A program made the translations under genes and the position numbers. DNA of 64,000 nt from Alphaproteobacteria bacterium (lineage in GTDB: Bacteria; Pseudomonadota; Alphaproteobacteria; UBA9655): assembly GCA_019752515.1 (NCBI GenBank), contig JAIEMB010000006.1:124001-188000 (forward strand). Reading direction: 5' to 3'. This document shows, one piece after another, positions 26,801 to 36,013 of the stretch (its first letter is position 1; every line of letters begins with the position of its first letter). A model generated the notes under the pieces. That model worked only from the letters and a program-made list of their open reading frames with translations. It was not told where the DNA came from and ran no database searches.

Positions 26801-27229
26801 CTATGCAGCAACATCCTGACGGCGTTCACGACGCGTTCCAAGACCAATGTCTTTTGCTAAACTGCTACGGCGTTTTGCGTAATTCGGTGCTACCATTGGA
26901 TAATCTGATGATAATCCCCACCGCTCACGATATTGTTCAGGAGTCATGTTGTAAGCTGTCTTTAAGTGACGCTTAAGCATCTTTAACCGACGACCATCCT
27001 CAAGACATACAACGTAATCTGGCTGAACTGATTCCTCAATAGGCACCACAGGCTCGGGACGATCTTGAAGTAAGAAAGACCGACTTGATCCTCCGCCACA
27101 CAAACTCCGATAAACTTGTTGAATAAAAGCGGGAAGTTCCGCGGGCTCCATTGTATTATTAGATACATAAGCAGCCACAACCTGAGAGACCAACTCCATA
27201 ATATCTAAACATTCATTTCTTTCTGTCAT
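26801..27229 (-). CDS. mucR: MucR/Ros-family zinc-finger transcriptional regulator
   Basis: Alphaproteobacterial regulator of surface polysaccharide and host-interaction genes in known relatives. The N-terminal helix ELVSQVVAAYVSNN and the core VVCLEDGRRLKMLKRHL..AYNMTPEQYRERWGL are diagnostic. The zinc-finger ligand set is Cys-x2-Asp with downstream His, a known Cys/Asp variant of the Ros finger. A basic C-terminal tail follows. Length 142 aa is typical. RBS AAAGG precedes the ATG. Confidence 0.95.
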   Translation of the reverse strand: MTERNECLDIMELVSQVVAAYVSNNTMEPAELPAFIQQVYRSLCGGGSSRSFLLQDRPEPVVPIEESVQPDYVVCLEDGRRLKMLKRHLKTAYNMTPEQYRERWGLSSDYPMVAPNYAKRRSSLAKDIGLGTRRERRQDVAA

Positions 27230-27344
27230 TTTCTACCTTTCTTTTTTTTAGAATTTTCTATTCTTATTATTACATTCTAATCAAGTAATCAACACTTATT
27301 TTATATTTTTGAAAAACTCTCGATGGCCCACTTTAAGAAATTTT

Positions 27345-27791
27345 TTATACGAGTTTTTTAGAGAAATTTAAAGCAGAAACATACCTGTTCCCTTCTCTTA
27401 GATAATAAAATGGTCTCTTACTTAAAAAAGCAAAACCATACTTTCTATAAAAATTTATTCCCTTTTCATTATCTTCAGCAACTTCTAGAAAAATATCTGT
27501 TATTTCTTTTTTCGCCATAACCTCAAAAAACGTTAAAATAAGACGATTTCCAAGTCCTTTTCTTTGATGAAAAGGAGCTACCACAAACGTTAAAATTTCA
27601 GCCTCTCCTTCAACTTCACGCCATAAAATATAACCACATAATTGCCCCTTGTGTTTTAATTTAAGGCCATGAATCATAGAGTTTTGAAGGAAGTCCTTAA
27701 AGATGTGCTCCTCCCAATTTTTAAAGAAAACTTCTTGATGAAGAATTGCCGCGGCCGCACAATCTTTTTGTGTTAAAGCGCTGATGAACAT
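27345..27791 (-). CDS. rimI: RimI-like ribosomal protein N-acetyltransferase
   Basis: GNAT acetyltransferase, probably modifying the N-terminus of S18. Motif A is ILTFVVAPFHQRKGLGNRLI, and FYRKYGFAFLSKRPFYY closes the fold. It overlaps the end of tsaB by 19 bp, the common tsaB-rimI arrangement. Length (148 aa) is normal. The exact substrate is inferred from the context. Confidence 0.85.
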   Translation of the reverse strand: MFISALTQKDCAAAAILHQEVFFKNWEEHIFKDFLQNSMIHGLKLKHKGQLCGYILWREVEGEAEILTFVVAPFHQRKGLGNRLILTFFEVMAKKEITDIFLEVAEDNEKGINFYRKYGFAFLSKRPFYYLREGNRYVSALNFSKKLV

Positions 27792-28405
27792 GATTGATGT
27801 GAGAAAGTAACGTCGGCTTCTCGCATATAAAATGGAACAGCATCAGACATAGCGTTAGGATCTTTGAAAAATGCATGTGCGACAGCCTGAGCACCATGCC
27901 TCAAAGCAACACATTCCTGAAATTCCAGCCCATCCAAAAAGGAATACGCCCCCATTCCAGCTATCAAAGGCGGGCTTGCCGAGCATAGGCATTTCTCTAT
28001 TTCTTCTCGTGTTAGACTCTGCGCTTCTTCGGGAATACCATCAATATACCTCTTGCCAAAAATATCTTGGCGTCGAGCATCGATCAAAATAAGAATATCA
28101 TTTTGAGGCAACAAACTTAGGTAAGTAGCTGTAAAGCTATCAATTCCTTTTAAGGGTATTTTCCAAGCAAGAGCAAGACCTTTAGCAAAAGAAAGCCCTG
28201 TGCGAATACCTGTAAATGAACCAGGACCAATATTGACAATAAGTTGATCTACTTTTTCACTTCCCATAACATCTTTTACCAACTGAGGAAGGAGAGCTGC
28301 TTGATCGCATTTTGAAGCTTCTTCTTTAAATGCAAGCTCCTGGGAATCTTCCCATAAGGCCACTGAACATCGCCATCCTGTCGTATCAATTGCTAGTATC
28401 TTCAT
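27773..28405 (-). CDS. tsaB: tRNA t6A biosynthesis protein TsaB
   Basis: ASKHA-fold scaffold of the TsaBDE complex that makes threonylcarbamoyl-adenosine-37. The start MKILAIDTTGWRCSVAL is diagnostic, as is VNIGPGSFTGIRTGLSFAKGL. I use the ATG at 28405, which overlaps the stop of the upstream acyltransferase gene (ATGA), giving 210 aa; a longer frame to 28462 merely runs into that gene. Confidence 0.93.
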   Translation of the reverse strand: MKILAIDTTGWRCSVALWEDSQELAFKEEASKCDQAALLPQLVKDVMGSEKVDQLIVNIGPGSFTGIRTGLSFAKGLALAWKIPLKGIDSFTATYLSLLPQNDILILIDARRQDIFGKRYIDGIPEEAQSLTREEIEKCLCSASPPLIAGMGAYSFLDGLEFQECVALRHGAQAVAHAFFKDPNAMSDAVPFYMREADVTFSHQSCSSAL

Positions 28406-29295
28406 ACATCTTTCCAACGACGATGGATCCAGAGCCATTGACCAGGACGCTCCATCACCCATTCACCCACCATTGTATTAATCTGAAGAAGTAATTCGTA
28501 CATATCCCTTTGATGATCTCCACACGTCTCAAATTTAAGAGGAGGATAAAAGGTTACTCGAAAAGAAGATCCACTCAATCGTTCACTTCTAGCAGGTAGC
28601 AACGGGCATCTTTGATTGAGATACATTCGAGCAGCACCCTTTGCCGTCATAGCTTCTCTACCTAAAAAAGGAACAGAAATTCCTTCTCCCATTTTCTGAT
28701 CTATCAAAAGCAGAGCATGATCTCCTCTTTTTAACAGAGCAAGAAGGTCCTTTGGCCCCCCTTTTCCTTTAGTGATAACATTTTTAACCGCAAGCTTTTG
28801 ACATCTTAACATGAGAGCATCAACCCATGGATTATTGGCAGGTCTGTACATTTGAGTAAGATCGAACCCTACAGACTGAGCAGCCAAAGTAATCATTTGC
28901 CAATTTCCTGTGTGAGCTGTAAAAATAATTCCTGGCTGCCCATCATTTTGAAAGTGTTTCAAGTGTTCAAGGCCCACAATTTCAATATTTTTTAAGGATT
29001 CCCCATCCCAAAAAGCATCGGCATTAGCATATTCAGCAGCAAGTCGCCCATAATTTTCCCACATTTCAGCAATAATCTTTTCTATTTCAACGGATGTCAA
29101 TTTTGGAAAACACTTTTTTAGGCTGGAACGGGCGCGATTACTTAAAGGTGACCATGGCCCCACTTTTCTAGCCAACCACCCCCCAAAATTCACTGAAACT
29201 TTAAATGGCAGTATATAATGGAAAAGAATGAATGCTATCCAAACGATCGCCGCTTCTAATAAATGGCGCATTCTTTTCAATATGCTAAATTTCAC
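28402..29295 (-). CDS. LpxL/HtrB-type lipid A acyltransferase-like protein
   Basis: Inner-membrane late acyltransferase of the LpxL/LpxM family, expected to add a secondary acyl chain to Kdo2-lipid A. An N-terminal hydrophobic anchor, GIIFTAHTGNWQM, then MYRPANNPWVD, and a RLSGSSFRVTFYPPL block are seen. Catalysis in the family uses H-x4-(D/E). Here His128 is followed at the expected position by Gln133, so activity may be altered. It overlaps lpxK (4 bp) and tsaB. Length 297 aa is normal. Confidence 0.88.
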   Translation of the reverse strand: MKFSILKRMRHLLEAAIVWIAFILFHYILPFKVSVNFGGWLARKVGPWSPLSNRARSSLKKCFPKLTSVEIEKIIAEMWENYGRLAAEYANADAFWDGESLKNIEIVGLEHLKHFQNDGQPGIIFTAHTGNWQMITLAAQSVGFDLTQMYRPANNPWVDALMLRCQKLAVKNVITKGKGGPKDLLALLKRGDHALLLIDQKMGEGISVPFLGREAMTAKGAARMYLNQRCPLLPARSERLSGSSFRVTFYPPLKFETCGDHQRDMYELLLQINTMVGEWVMERPGQWLWIHRRWKDV

Positions 29296-30254
29296 CTTTT
29301 TCCCCTCAAGGCAGATGCTTTTTCAAGTATTAAATGATACATTCCCTCAGGATCTTCAAATTCAATATTTATGTCTAGAACATAAAAAGATATCTGCCAA
29401 GCAGTCGGAATTTTTATAGCATCTTTTCGGGTTGTTACAAGAACGCCCTCATGAATCTTAGCCATTTTCTGTAACCCCAGAAGATCTTCCTTTTTATAGA
29501 TATAGTGATCAGGAAAACTATGTGTTGCGACAAGATCTGTTTCTAGGTCTTCTAACATCTTATAAAACTTCTGAGGAAAACCAAGCCCACAAAAAGCAAT
29601 AACCCGATTCGATGGCAACACTAAAGGCTGAGGAATACTCTTAGCTTTAAAAAGAGGTCTTGATATAGAAATTTCACCTTGACCAATCCCAATGAGAGCA
29701 TCCGTACGCTTGAGTCCTGTGGAGAGGTCTTCTCGTAAGGGACCTGCAGGTATCACACATCCATTTCCGAAACCTTGGGAAAAATCCAAAACAACAAATG
29801 ATACATCTTTATAAAGGCCCGTTGTTTGATGTCCATCATCTAAAATAATAAGTTGGGCCCCTTTTTCTGCTGCTTTTTGAACACCTAAAGCTCTTTCCTT
29901 TGCTACCCAGGTTGGGGCCTGACGAGCTAAAAGAAGAGGCTCATCTCCTACATCCAGAGGAGAATGATTCATAGGATCCACCTCTACTGGTCCGACCTGT
30001 GATCCTCCGTAACCTCGTGTTACAAAATGTACCTTATGGCCCCGCAATTGTAAAAGCTTAGCAAGTGCAAGAGCCGTCGGTGTTTTCCCTGCTCCGCCAC
30101 AAATAATATTCCCTATACTTATAACGGGTATAGGAAAACGTTGTCCGTCTTTGGATCTCAGGAGTTTTCCTCCTATTCCATAAAGCCAACCAAAAGGCTT
30201 GAGAAGAGTTGAAAGAATACCCTTGGGCTGATACCAAAAAGCAGGCGCCTTCAT
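29292..30254 (-). CDS. lpxK: Tetraacyldisaccharide 4'-kinase
   Basis: Phosphorylates the 4' position of the lipid A precursor at the inner membrane. The Walker-type segment VISIGNIICGGAGKTPTALA is characteristic of LpxK. VTRGYGGSQVGPVEV, DVGDEPLLLARQAPTWVA and LDDGHQ follow, the last in the position of the DDGxQ catalytic motif. Length 320 aa is normal. It overlaps the LpxL-like gene by 4 bp and shares one base with waaA. Confidence 0.96.
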   Translation of the reverse strand: MKAPAFWYQPKGILSTLLKPFGWLYGIGGKLLRSKDGQRFPIPVISIGNIICGGAGKTPTALALAKLLQLRGHKVHFVTRGYGGSQVGPVEVDPMNHSPLDVGDEPLLLARQAPTWVAKERALGVQKAAEKGAQLIILDDGHQTTGLYKDVSFVVLDFSQGFGNGCVIPAGPLREDLSTGLKRTDALIGIGQGEISISRPLFKAKSIPQPLVLPSNRVIAFCGLGFPQKFYKMLEDLETDLVATHSFPDHYIYKKEDLLGLQKMAKIHEGVLVTTRKDAIKIPTAWQISFYVLDINIEFEDPEGMYHLILEKASALRGKR

Positions 30255-31525
30255 TACCGCTCTTCCCGAAGAGTTGCAAGATGTGGCGTAAGAAGCTTCA
30301 TTAAATTGATTAAGCCTTTCTCTCGATAAGATCTGAGAGAAAAAGGTTCATCATACCCTTCTTTTTGTTTTTTAAGCCGAGAGCGAACCAAAAAGGGTAA
30401 CTCGTTCTCATCCTGAACCTGTTTACTAAGACCTAATGTGGCAAGAATCTCATACAGCTGAGGATTGTTGAAAATATGAGGTCCATGAATAACAAAAGCA
30501 CCCATCTGAGCCGCTTCTATGGGATTATGTCCTCCCTTGGGCACAAAGGTCGCGCCCATTAATACAAGGGAAGAAAGAGCATAAAACAATCCCATCTCTC
30601 CAAGAGTATTTCCGATGTATATCTCTACACCCTTCAAAGAAGTAACGTCAGTCCGAAGCGCCGATGTAAGACCTTCCTTTGAAACGAGTGACTGAAGAGT
30701 TGAGGCTCGTTCAATGTGGCGAGGAACAATGATTGTCAAAAGATTTGGAATATCTTTTCGGAGAATTTTATGTGTTTTAAGGATAATCTCTTCTTCTCCT
30801 GGATGAGTACTCGCTGCTAGCCACACAGAACGCCCACCTATTTCCTCTTTTAAAGCATGATACTTTACTTCATCGGCAACCAAGGGTGTCATCATACCTT
30901 TTACGTTTCCCATGACAGAAATCGTTTTTGCGCCCAAGGTTTGAAAAATTGAAGCTTGTTTTTCTGTTTGTACAGCACAGAGAGAAAGGCGTTCAAGAAG
31001 AGGAGAAATTATTCCTTTAAGTTTTTTCCAATTTGAAAAACTCTTTGAGGACATTCGAGCATTTAAAAGAACTGTAGGAATGCCTCTCATTTGTGTTTCG
31101 TGCAAAAGATTAGGCCAGAGTTCTGATTCTATCCAAACGGCAAGGTCCGGTTGCCAATAGTCTAAAAATCTATGCACAGCTTGAGGTGTATCAACCGGAC
31201 AAAATTGGTGTGTCATATTTTTAAAAAGCCTTTTCTTCACAACTTTTGCAGAAGACAGTGTTGTTGTTGTCAACAGTACATGTATTTCTGGATACTTTTT
31301 TAATATGGCTTCAATAACTGTAAAAGCGGCTACGGATTCTCCCACGCTTACAGCATGAACCCATAGAAGAGGTTTGGCTGGTCGAATCTCTTTAGAAACG
31401 CCTATTCTCTCTCGAATGCGGTCTTTATCCTCCAGTCCTCTTAGGGTTCTCCATCTTAAGTAACTGAGAACAAAAGGAGCCCCTATCCAAGCAAGTCCAT
31501 AATAACTGCTTCGCAAAAGGCTCAT
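30254..31525 (-). CDS. waaA: 3-deoxy-D-manno-octulosonic acid transferase
   Basis: GT-B glycosyltransferase adding Kdo to lipid A. The N-terminal anchor YYGLAWIGAPFVLSYLRW, LLWVHAVSVGES, LAVWIESELWPNLL, LNARMSSKSFSNW, VWLAASTHPGEEEIIL and PKGGHNPIEAA are all family motifs. I place the start at ATG 31525 (MSLLRSS), overlapping the previous stop by 4 bp, rather than the ATG at 31567 inside that gene. That gives 423 aa. Confidence 0.96.
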   Translation of the reverse strand: MSLLRSSYYGLAWIGAPFVLSYLRWRTLRGLEDKDRIRERIGVSKEIRPAKPLLWVHAVSVGESVAAFTVIEAILKKYPEIHVLLTTTTLSSAKVVKKRLFKNMTHQFCPVDTPQAVHRFLDYWQPDLAVWIESELWPNLLHETQMRGIPTVLLNARMSSKSFSNWKKLKGIISPLLERLSLCAVQTEKQASIFQTLGAKTISVMGNVKGMMTPLVADEVKYHALKEEIGGRSVWLAASTHPGEEEIILKTHKILRKDIPNLLTIIVPRHIERASTLQSLVSKEGLTSALRTDVTSLKGVEIYIGNTLGEMGLFYALSSLVLMGATFVPKGGHNPIEAAQMGAFVIHGPHIFNNPQLYEILATLGLSKQVQDENELPFLVRSRLKKQKEGYDEPFSLRSYREKGLINLMKLLTPHLATLREER

Positions 31526-32223
31526 AAACTCTCCTTCAGAAGGTTCTTTTCGATCTCTTGCCCACAATAGTGATCTGCCTTTCGCGTAAGTTCTTTTAAG
31601 GAGTCCTCAAGTTCTTGCCGCAATTCTTCATCACTCTTTTCAGAGCCTGCAACTTCAATCATGGGGCCATAAATAAATACCCCTCTCCCAAAAGGTAAGG
31701 GGAGAAAAAAATGATCCCAGCTTTTAATAAAAGATCCTCGCGTGGAAGAATAAGACACTGGCAAGATGGCAGCTCCCCCTAATCTTGCCATTTGAATAAC
31801 CCCTATACTTGCTACATAACGCGGCCCACGGGGACCGTCCGGTGTTACCCCAATGGACTCCCCCCCCCTCAACACTTTTATAATATCTAAAAAAGCTTTT
31901 CGCCCTCCCCTCGAAGAAGAGCCAGCAATCCACCCAAATCCAAACTTTTGAGTGGCACGTGCGATAATCTCCCCATCGGGATGACTTGAAATGAGCATAT
32001 GAAATTTATGAGGGCCCAACCAAACTTTAAGCATCATCAAAAGACGACCATGCCAAAAACACCCAATGACTGGTTTGTTTTGACGCCAATAGGGATCGGG
32101 ATGGTCTTTTCCTAAATATTCCCATTTACCTGTCAACCAAATCAACTTTACATATTGAGTAATAAAAAAGGCCGCAAGACGCCTGACCACAGAAGACCTT
32201 CGAATTTTTTTTAAAAGTTTCAT
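31522..32223 (-). CDS. DUF374 lysophospholipid-acyltransferase-like protein
   Basis: A 233-residue membrane-associated protein in the LPS cluster. DUF374 hallmarks are VIGCFWHGRLLMM, followed by ISSHPDGEIIARA, SSRGGRKAF and GVTPDGPRGPR. The family is related to PlsC-type acyltransferases, and its members usually sit between msbA and waaA as here. The reaction is not established. A 10-bp gap follows msbA; it overlaps waaA by 4 bp. Confidence 0.9.
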   Translation of the reverse strand: MKLLKKIRRSSVVRRLAAFFITQYVKLIWLTGKWEYLGKDHPDPYWRQNKPVIGCFWHGRLLMMLKVWLGPHKFHMLISSHPDGEIIARATQKFGFGWIAGSSSRGGRKAFLDIIKVLRGGESIGVTPDGPRGPRYVASIGVIQMARLGGAAILPVSYSSTRGSFIKSWDHFFLPLPFGRGVFIYGPMIEVAGSEKSDEELRQELEDSLKELTRKADHYCGQEIEKNLLKESL

Positions 32224-32233
32224 CTGCCCTCTC

Positions 32234-34015
32234 TTAAGAAGCCAAAGGCATTGTATCGGTTACAAACTGAAGCTCCACAAGGCGCGCATAGGTTTTATTG
32301 TTTTTAAGAAGTTCAGCATGAGTTCCCTTTTCCAAAATAGCTCCCTCTTCCAATACATAAATTATATCGGCATCAAGGACGGTGGAAAGACGATGAGCAA
32401 CAACAATTGTTGTTCGTCCTTTCATTAAACGATCAAGGGCTGTTTGCACTTGCCGTTCTGATTCTGTATCAAGAGAAGATGTCGCTTCATCTAATAAAAG
32501 CAAAGGGGCATTTTTAAGCATAGCACGCGCAATTGAAAGGCGTTGACGTTGCCCCCCTGAAAGACGTACTCCCTGTTCACCTACTAATGTCTCATACCCT
32601 TGGGGAAGTTGCATAATGAAACTATGTGCTGCTGCAGCCTTTGCCGCATTAATGACCTCTTCTTCAGGCGCACCCCAGCGGCCATATGCAATGTTGGCTT
32701 TTACAGTATCATCGAACAAAATCACTTCTTGGCTCACTAGAGCAATATGGCAACGCAATGAATCTAAGCTGACCTTACGAATATCAATGCCATCAATCTC
32801 AATAGAACCGGAGGTGACGTCATAAAAACGTGGAATAAGATTTAATAAGGTTGACTTACCAGAGCCACTGGGTCCCACTAGTGCAACACGCTTTCCTGCC
32901 GGAATATCCAATGTAATGCCCTTAAGGGCATTCTTACCATTAGGATAAGAAAAACTAACGTTATTCAACGAGATCTGCCCTTTTTGAACTTCGAGAAGAG
33001 GAGCTTTAGACGTACTAGCAATGGTTGGCTTTAAGTCTATAGCTGTAAAAATCCGTAAAGCCGCAGCCAAACCTTCTTGCAAATTCGCATTCAGGTTGGC
33101 AAGGCGTTTCATAGGTTCATAGGCTAACAAAAGAGCTGTGATAAAAGAAATAAAAGTACCCGTTGTTCTATTACCTGCAATGACTTGTGTTCCTCCATAA
33201 AGAACCACAATTACGATAGCCATCCCTCCTAGAGCTTCCATAATAGGATGAGATGCCGCTCGAACGCGTCCTCCCTTTACATTTAAGCGACAAAGATTAT
33301 CAATAAGTCGATACGCCCGTTTTTTTTCATATTTTTCCATGGCATATGATTTTACAACACGCATTCCCTGAAAAACTTGATGAAGAAGAATGGAAAAAGA
33401 GCCCATTTCCTCTTGAGTATTTAGAGAAACTTTTCTCATTTTTTTCCCAATTTTTACAATAGGAAAAAGGGCAACAGGAAAAATGAAAAAAGCCAGAGAT
33501 GCTAAAAGCCAATCCTGATAAAACATAAGCCCGATCAGAAAGAAAAGAGAAAGGGTATCCTTTCCCATTCCAGTTAAGGCTGTTGTCACAGCATTCCTCA
33601 TTAAGTTAACGTCGTTAGTAAAGCGCGAGACAAGCTCCCCACTAGACCGTGCATGGAAGTAAGCAAGATCTGCTACAATAAAATAATCAAACAGACGCTT
33701 TTGAATATCCGCAATAATCTTTTGCCCGACATATACCATGCTTACGGATTCACCAAAACTTGAGACCCCTTTGAGGATAAAAACGCATAATACTAGGAAA
33801 GCAACCTGAAATAGCATGCTTTCATCACGAGACATAAATACATCATCAAAAAGAGGTTGTAGCAACTTAGCAAGAATAGCTGTTGTTATGGCAGCAATTG
33901 CCATACAAAAAATACCACCTGCTACATACCACCGATAGGGTTTAATATGCTCACGCCATAAGCGACTCACAAGGGCAACACTTGCTTTATCAGAAAATAG
34001 ATTTAACTGCTTCAT
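32234..34015 (-). CDS. msbA: Lipid A export ABC transporter MsbA
   Basis: Homodimeric half-transporter (593 aa) flipping core lipid A across the inner membrane. Six transmembrane segments occupy residues ~25-310. The nucleotide-binding domain has ALVGPSGSGKSTLLN, the signature LSGGQRQRLSIARAM, Walker B LLLLDEATSSLD and the H-loop VVAHRLST. Context in a lipid A cluster supports MsbA over a generic multidrug exporter. The start follows the ubiA stop by 27 bp. Confidence 0.93.
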   Translation of the reverse strand: MKQLNLFSDKASVALVSRLWREHIKPYRWYVAGGIFCMAIAAITTAILAKLLQPLFDDVFMSRDESMLFQVAFLVLCVFILKGVSSFGESVSMVYVGQKIIADIQKRLFDYFIVADLAYFHARSSGELVSRFTNDVNLMRNAVTTALTGMGKDTLSLFFLIGLMFYQDWLLASLAFFIFPVALFPIVKIGKKMRKVSLNTQEEMGSFSILLHQVFQGMRVVKSYAMEKYEKKRAYRLIDNLCRLNVKGGRVRAASHPIMEALGGMAIVIVVLYGGTQVIAGNRTTGTFISFITALLLAYEPMKRLANLNANLQEGLAAALRIFTAIDLKPTIASTSKAPLLEVQKGQISLNNVSFSYPNGKNALKGITLDIPAGKRVALVGPSGSGKSTLLNLIPRFYDVTSGSIEIDGIDIRKVSLDSLRCHIALVSQEVILFDDTVKANIAYGRWGAPEEEVINAAKAAAAHSFIMQLPQGYETLVGEQGVRLSGGQRQRLSIARAMLKNAPLLLLDEATSSLDTESERQVQTALDRLMKGRTTIVVAHRLSTVLDADIIYVLEEGAILEKGTHAELLKNNKTYARLVELQFVTDTMPLAS

Positions 34016-34042
34016 AATTTAACTCAGTTTATTTCCTTTTTT

Positions 34043-34906
34043 TTAGTCGATTAGATTAGAAAATACAATGCCAAGAAACAAAAGAAACCCAATATTTACG
34101 TTAGATTCAAAACGTCTTAAACAATTTGAGGAACTTTTTTGATCTAAAGAGAGGATTTGCCACGTGAAATGAAGAGCTATCATTCCTACAAAAATCCAGA
34201 AAATCCAACTTAAGTGGGCCAATACACCCCCAAAACACCATAAAAAAAGAGCCCCACCATACACGAATGCTAAAAAAAATTTTGGATTCGCATAAACGGC
34301 AATAGCTGAAGATTTAACACCAATCCTCAAATCATCTTCTATATCTTGTAAAGCATAAACCGTATCATAACCCAATGTCCATAAAATCGCTCCCCCATAA
34401 AAAAGAATGGGGGTCAAAGACATCACCGGCTGGAGACTGAACCACCCCATAATAATTCCAATATTAAAGGTTATTCCTAAAAAAAATTGGGGCCAATACG
34501 TCACTCTTTTCATCCATGGGTAAAGAAGCACAAGCCCTAGAGCTAAAAAACCTGTTAGAATTGTGGGAAGTGGTAAACAGGAAAGAATAAGTGCGCCTCC
34601 CAGGAGAAAGACTAGGAGAACAAGATAAGCATCTTGCGTCAAAAGCTCACGAGCAGCGAGAGGTCGTAACGATGTTCTTTTGACTTGCCTATCAAAATCT
34701 TGATCAATAATATCGTTATATACACACCCGGCACTGCGCATAAAAATAGCCCCACAGGCAAAGAGAAACAGCAAAAAAGGTTCAGGAAACCCTTGGCTTG
34801 CAAGAGAAATACCCCACCATGCCGGACACAATAAGAGCAAGATCCCAACAGGCCGATGAAGCCGAGCTAATCTTAAAGAGGCTTTCAATTTTGGTGGCGA
34901 AAACAT
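34043..34906 (-). CDS. ubiA: 4-hydroxybenzoate polyprenyltransferase
   Basis: Intramembrane prenyltransferase of ubiquinone synthesis. The two Asp-rich motifs are NDIIDQDFDRQVKRT and ALQDIEDD, binding the Mg-diphosphate of the prenyl donor. About eight membrane segments and an N-terminal RLARLHRPVGILLLLCPAWWG, typical of UbiA. Length 287 aa is normal. It is divergent from rsmE with an unusually short gap. Confidence 0.95.
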   Translation of the reverse strand: MFSPPKLKASLRLARLHRPVGILLLLCPAWWGISLASQGFPEPFLLFLFACGAIFMRSAGCVYNDIIDQDFDRQVKRTSLRPLAARELLTQDAYLVLLVFLLGGALILSCLPLPTILTGFLALGLVLLYPWMKRVTYWPQFFLGITFNIGIIMGWFSLQPVMSLTPILFYGGAILWTLGYDTVYALQDIEDDLRIGVKSSAIAVYANPKFFLAFVYGGALFLWCFGGVLAHLSWIFWIFVGMIALHFTWQILSLDQKSSSNCLRRFESNVNIGFLLFLGIVFSNLID

Positions 34907-34949
34907 AATGTCCTCATATTCAACACATTTTACGAACCAGAGAGGTAAA

Positions 34950-35663
34950 GTGATTCGTCTTTATGTAGAGCGCCCCTTCTTAGAAAATCAAGAGATTTCT
35001 CTCAGCGAAAACCAAAGTCATTATGTACAAAAAGTCATGCGCCTAAAGCAAAATGATGAATTATTGGTTTTTAATGGAACTGAAGGAGAGTGGAAAGCAA
35101 TAATCAGAACTCATCTAAAAAAAACAACAGAACTAACGCTTCTCTATCAAAACCGCCCACAAGAGTCACCGAATAATCTTTGGCTACTGTTCTCGCCTTT
35201 AAAACCAAAACGCCAAGAATTCCTGGAAGAAAAGGCCACAGAATTAGGCGTATCGTGCCTCATGCCCATCCAGTTTGAACACACCACTTGTAAAGTAAAT
35301 GGTGAAAAAATGAGAGCTCATGTAATTGAAGCTGCAGAACAGTGTAAGCGCTTAACCATTCCTGAAATTAAACCCCTCCTGCCCTTTTCAGATCTTCTTA
35401 GATCTTGGCCAGAAGATCGTTCTCTTCTTTTTGGGGATGAAACACTCACCTCTCTCCCTGTAAAGAACGTTGAAATTGATTCCAGAAAATTCTATGGCTT
35501 TCTTGTAGGTCCAGAAGGAGGGTTTACCTCTCAAGAATTAACACTTCTTAAATCTCACCCAAAGGCACAAGGAGTTGTTTTAAATCATAATATCTTACGC
35601 AGTGAAACTGCAGCTCTTGCAGGTATCTCCTATTTACAGATCGCCGTGCAAAAAGAAACTTAG
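34950..35663 (+). CDS. rsmE: 16S rRNA m3U1498 methyltransferase RsmE
   Basis: SPOUT-family enzyme methylating U1498 of 16S rRNA. It has the N-terminal PUA-like part (HYVQKVMRLKQNDELLVFNG) and the knot domain (FLVGPEGGFTSQELTLL, then NILRSETAALAGISYLQI). I prefer GTG at 34950 (protein IRLYVERPF) because AGAGG lies just upstream and RsmE proteins usually begin R.(F/Y)V. The alternative ATG at 34908 would put the start 1 bp from the divergent ubiA start. Length is 237 or 251 aa. Confidence 0.92.
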   Translation: MIRLYVERPFLENQEISLSENQSHYVQKVMRLKQNDELLVFNGTEGEWKAIIRTHLKKTTELTLLYQNRPQESPNNLWLLFSPLKPKRQEFLEEKATELGVSCLMPIQFEHTTCKVNGEKMRAHVIEAAEQCKRLTIPEIKPLLPFSDLLRSWPEDRSLLFGDETLTSLPVKNVEIDSRKFYGFLVGPEGGFTSQELTLLKSHPKAQGVVLNHNILRSETAALAGISYLQIAVQKET

Positions 35664-36010
35664 GCAACTTTCTCGCCTGTTGGAGTAGAAGTTACGATCC
35701 CCTTTTCGGAAAGGAGGGCTTGCAGTTCACCACTCTGATACATTTCGCGAACAATATCACACCCACCAACAAACTCTCCCTTAATATAAAGCTGAGGAAT
35801 AGTAGGCCAGTTCGTATATGTCTTTATCCCCTCTCTTAGCTCCATATCCTGAAGAACATCCACTGTCCTAAATTCAATGTTGAAAGTCTTTAGAATCTGA
35901 ACAACAGCTGCTGAAAAGCCACACATAGGAAATTTTTCATTTCCTTTCATGTACAATACAACATCATGAGACGAAATCTCTTTTTGTATCTGATCAAAAA
36001 TTTGGGACAT
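35660..36010 (-). CDS. grxD: Monothiol glutaredoxin (Grx4/GrxD type)
   Basis: Iron-sulfur-handling glutaredoxin. The monothiol motif CGFS is at residues 30-33 (KFPMCGFSAAVV). The GSH-binding TNWPTIPQLYIKGEFVGGCDI follows. Length 116 aa is normal. It follows bolA by 3 bp. Grx-BolA pairs form [2Fe-2S] heterodimers, and the neighbourhood supports that role here. Confidence 0.95.
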   Translation of the reverse strand: MSQIFDQIQKEISSHDVVLYMKGNEKFPMCGFSAAVVQILKTFNIEFRTVDVLQDMELREGIKTYTNWPTIPQLYIKGEFVGGCDIVREMYQSGELQALLSEKGIVTSTPTGEKVA

Positions 36011-36013
36011 GAC

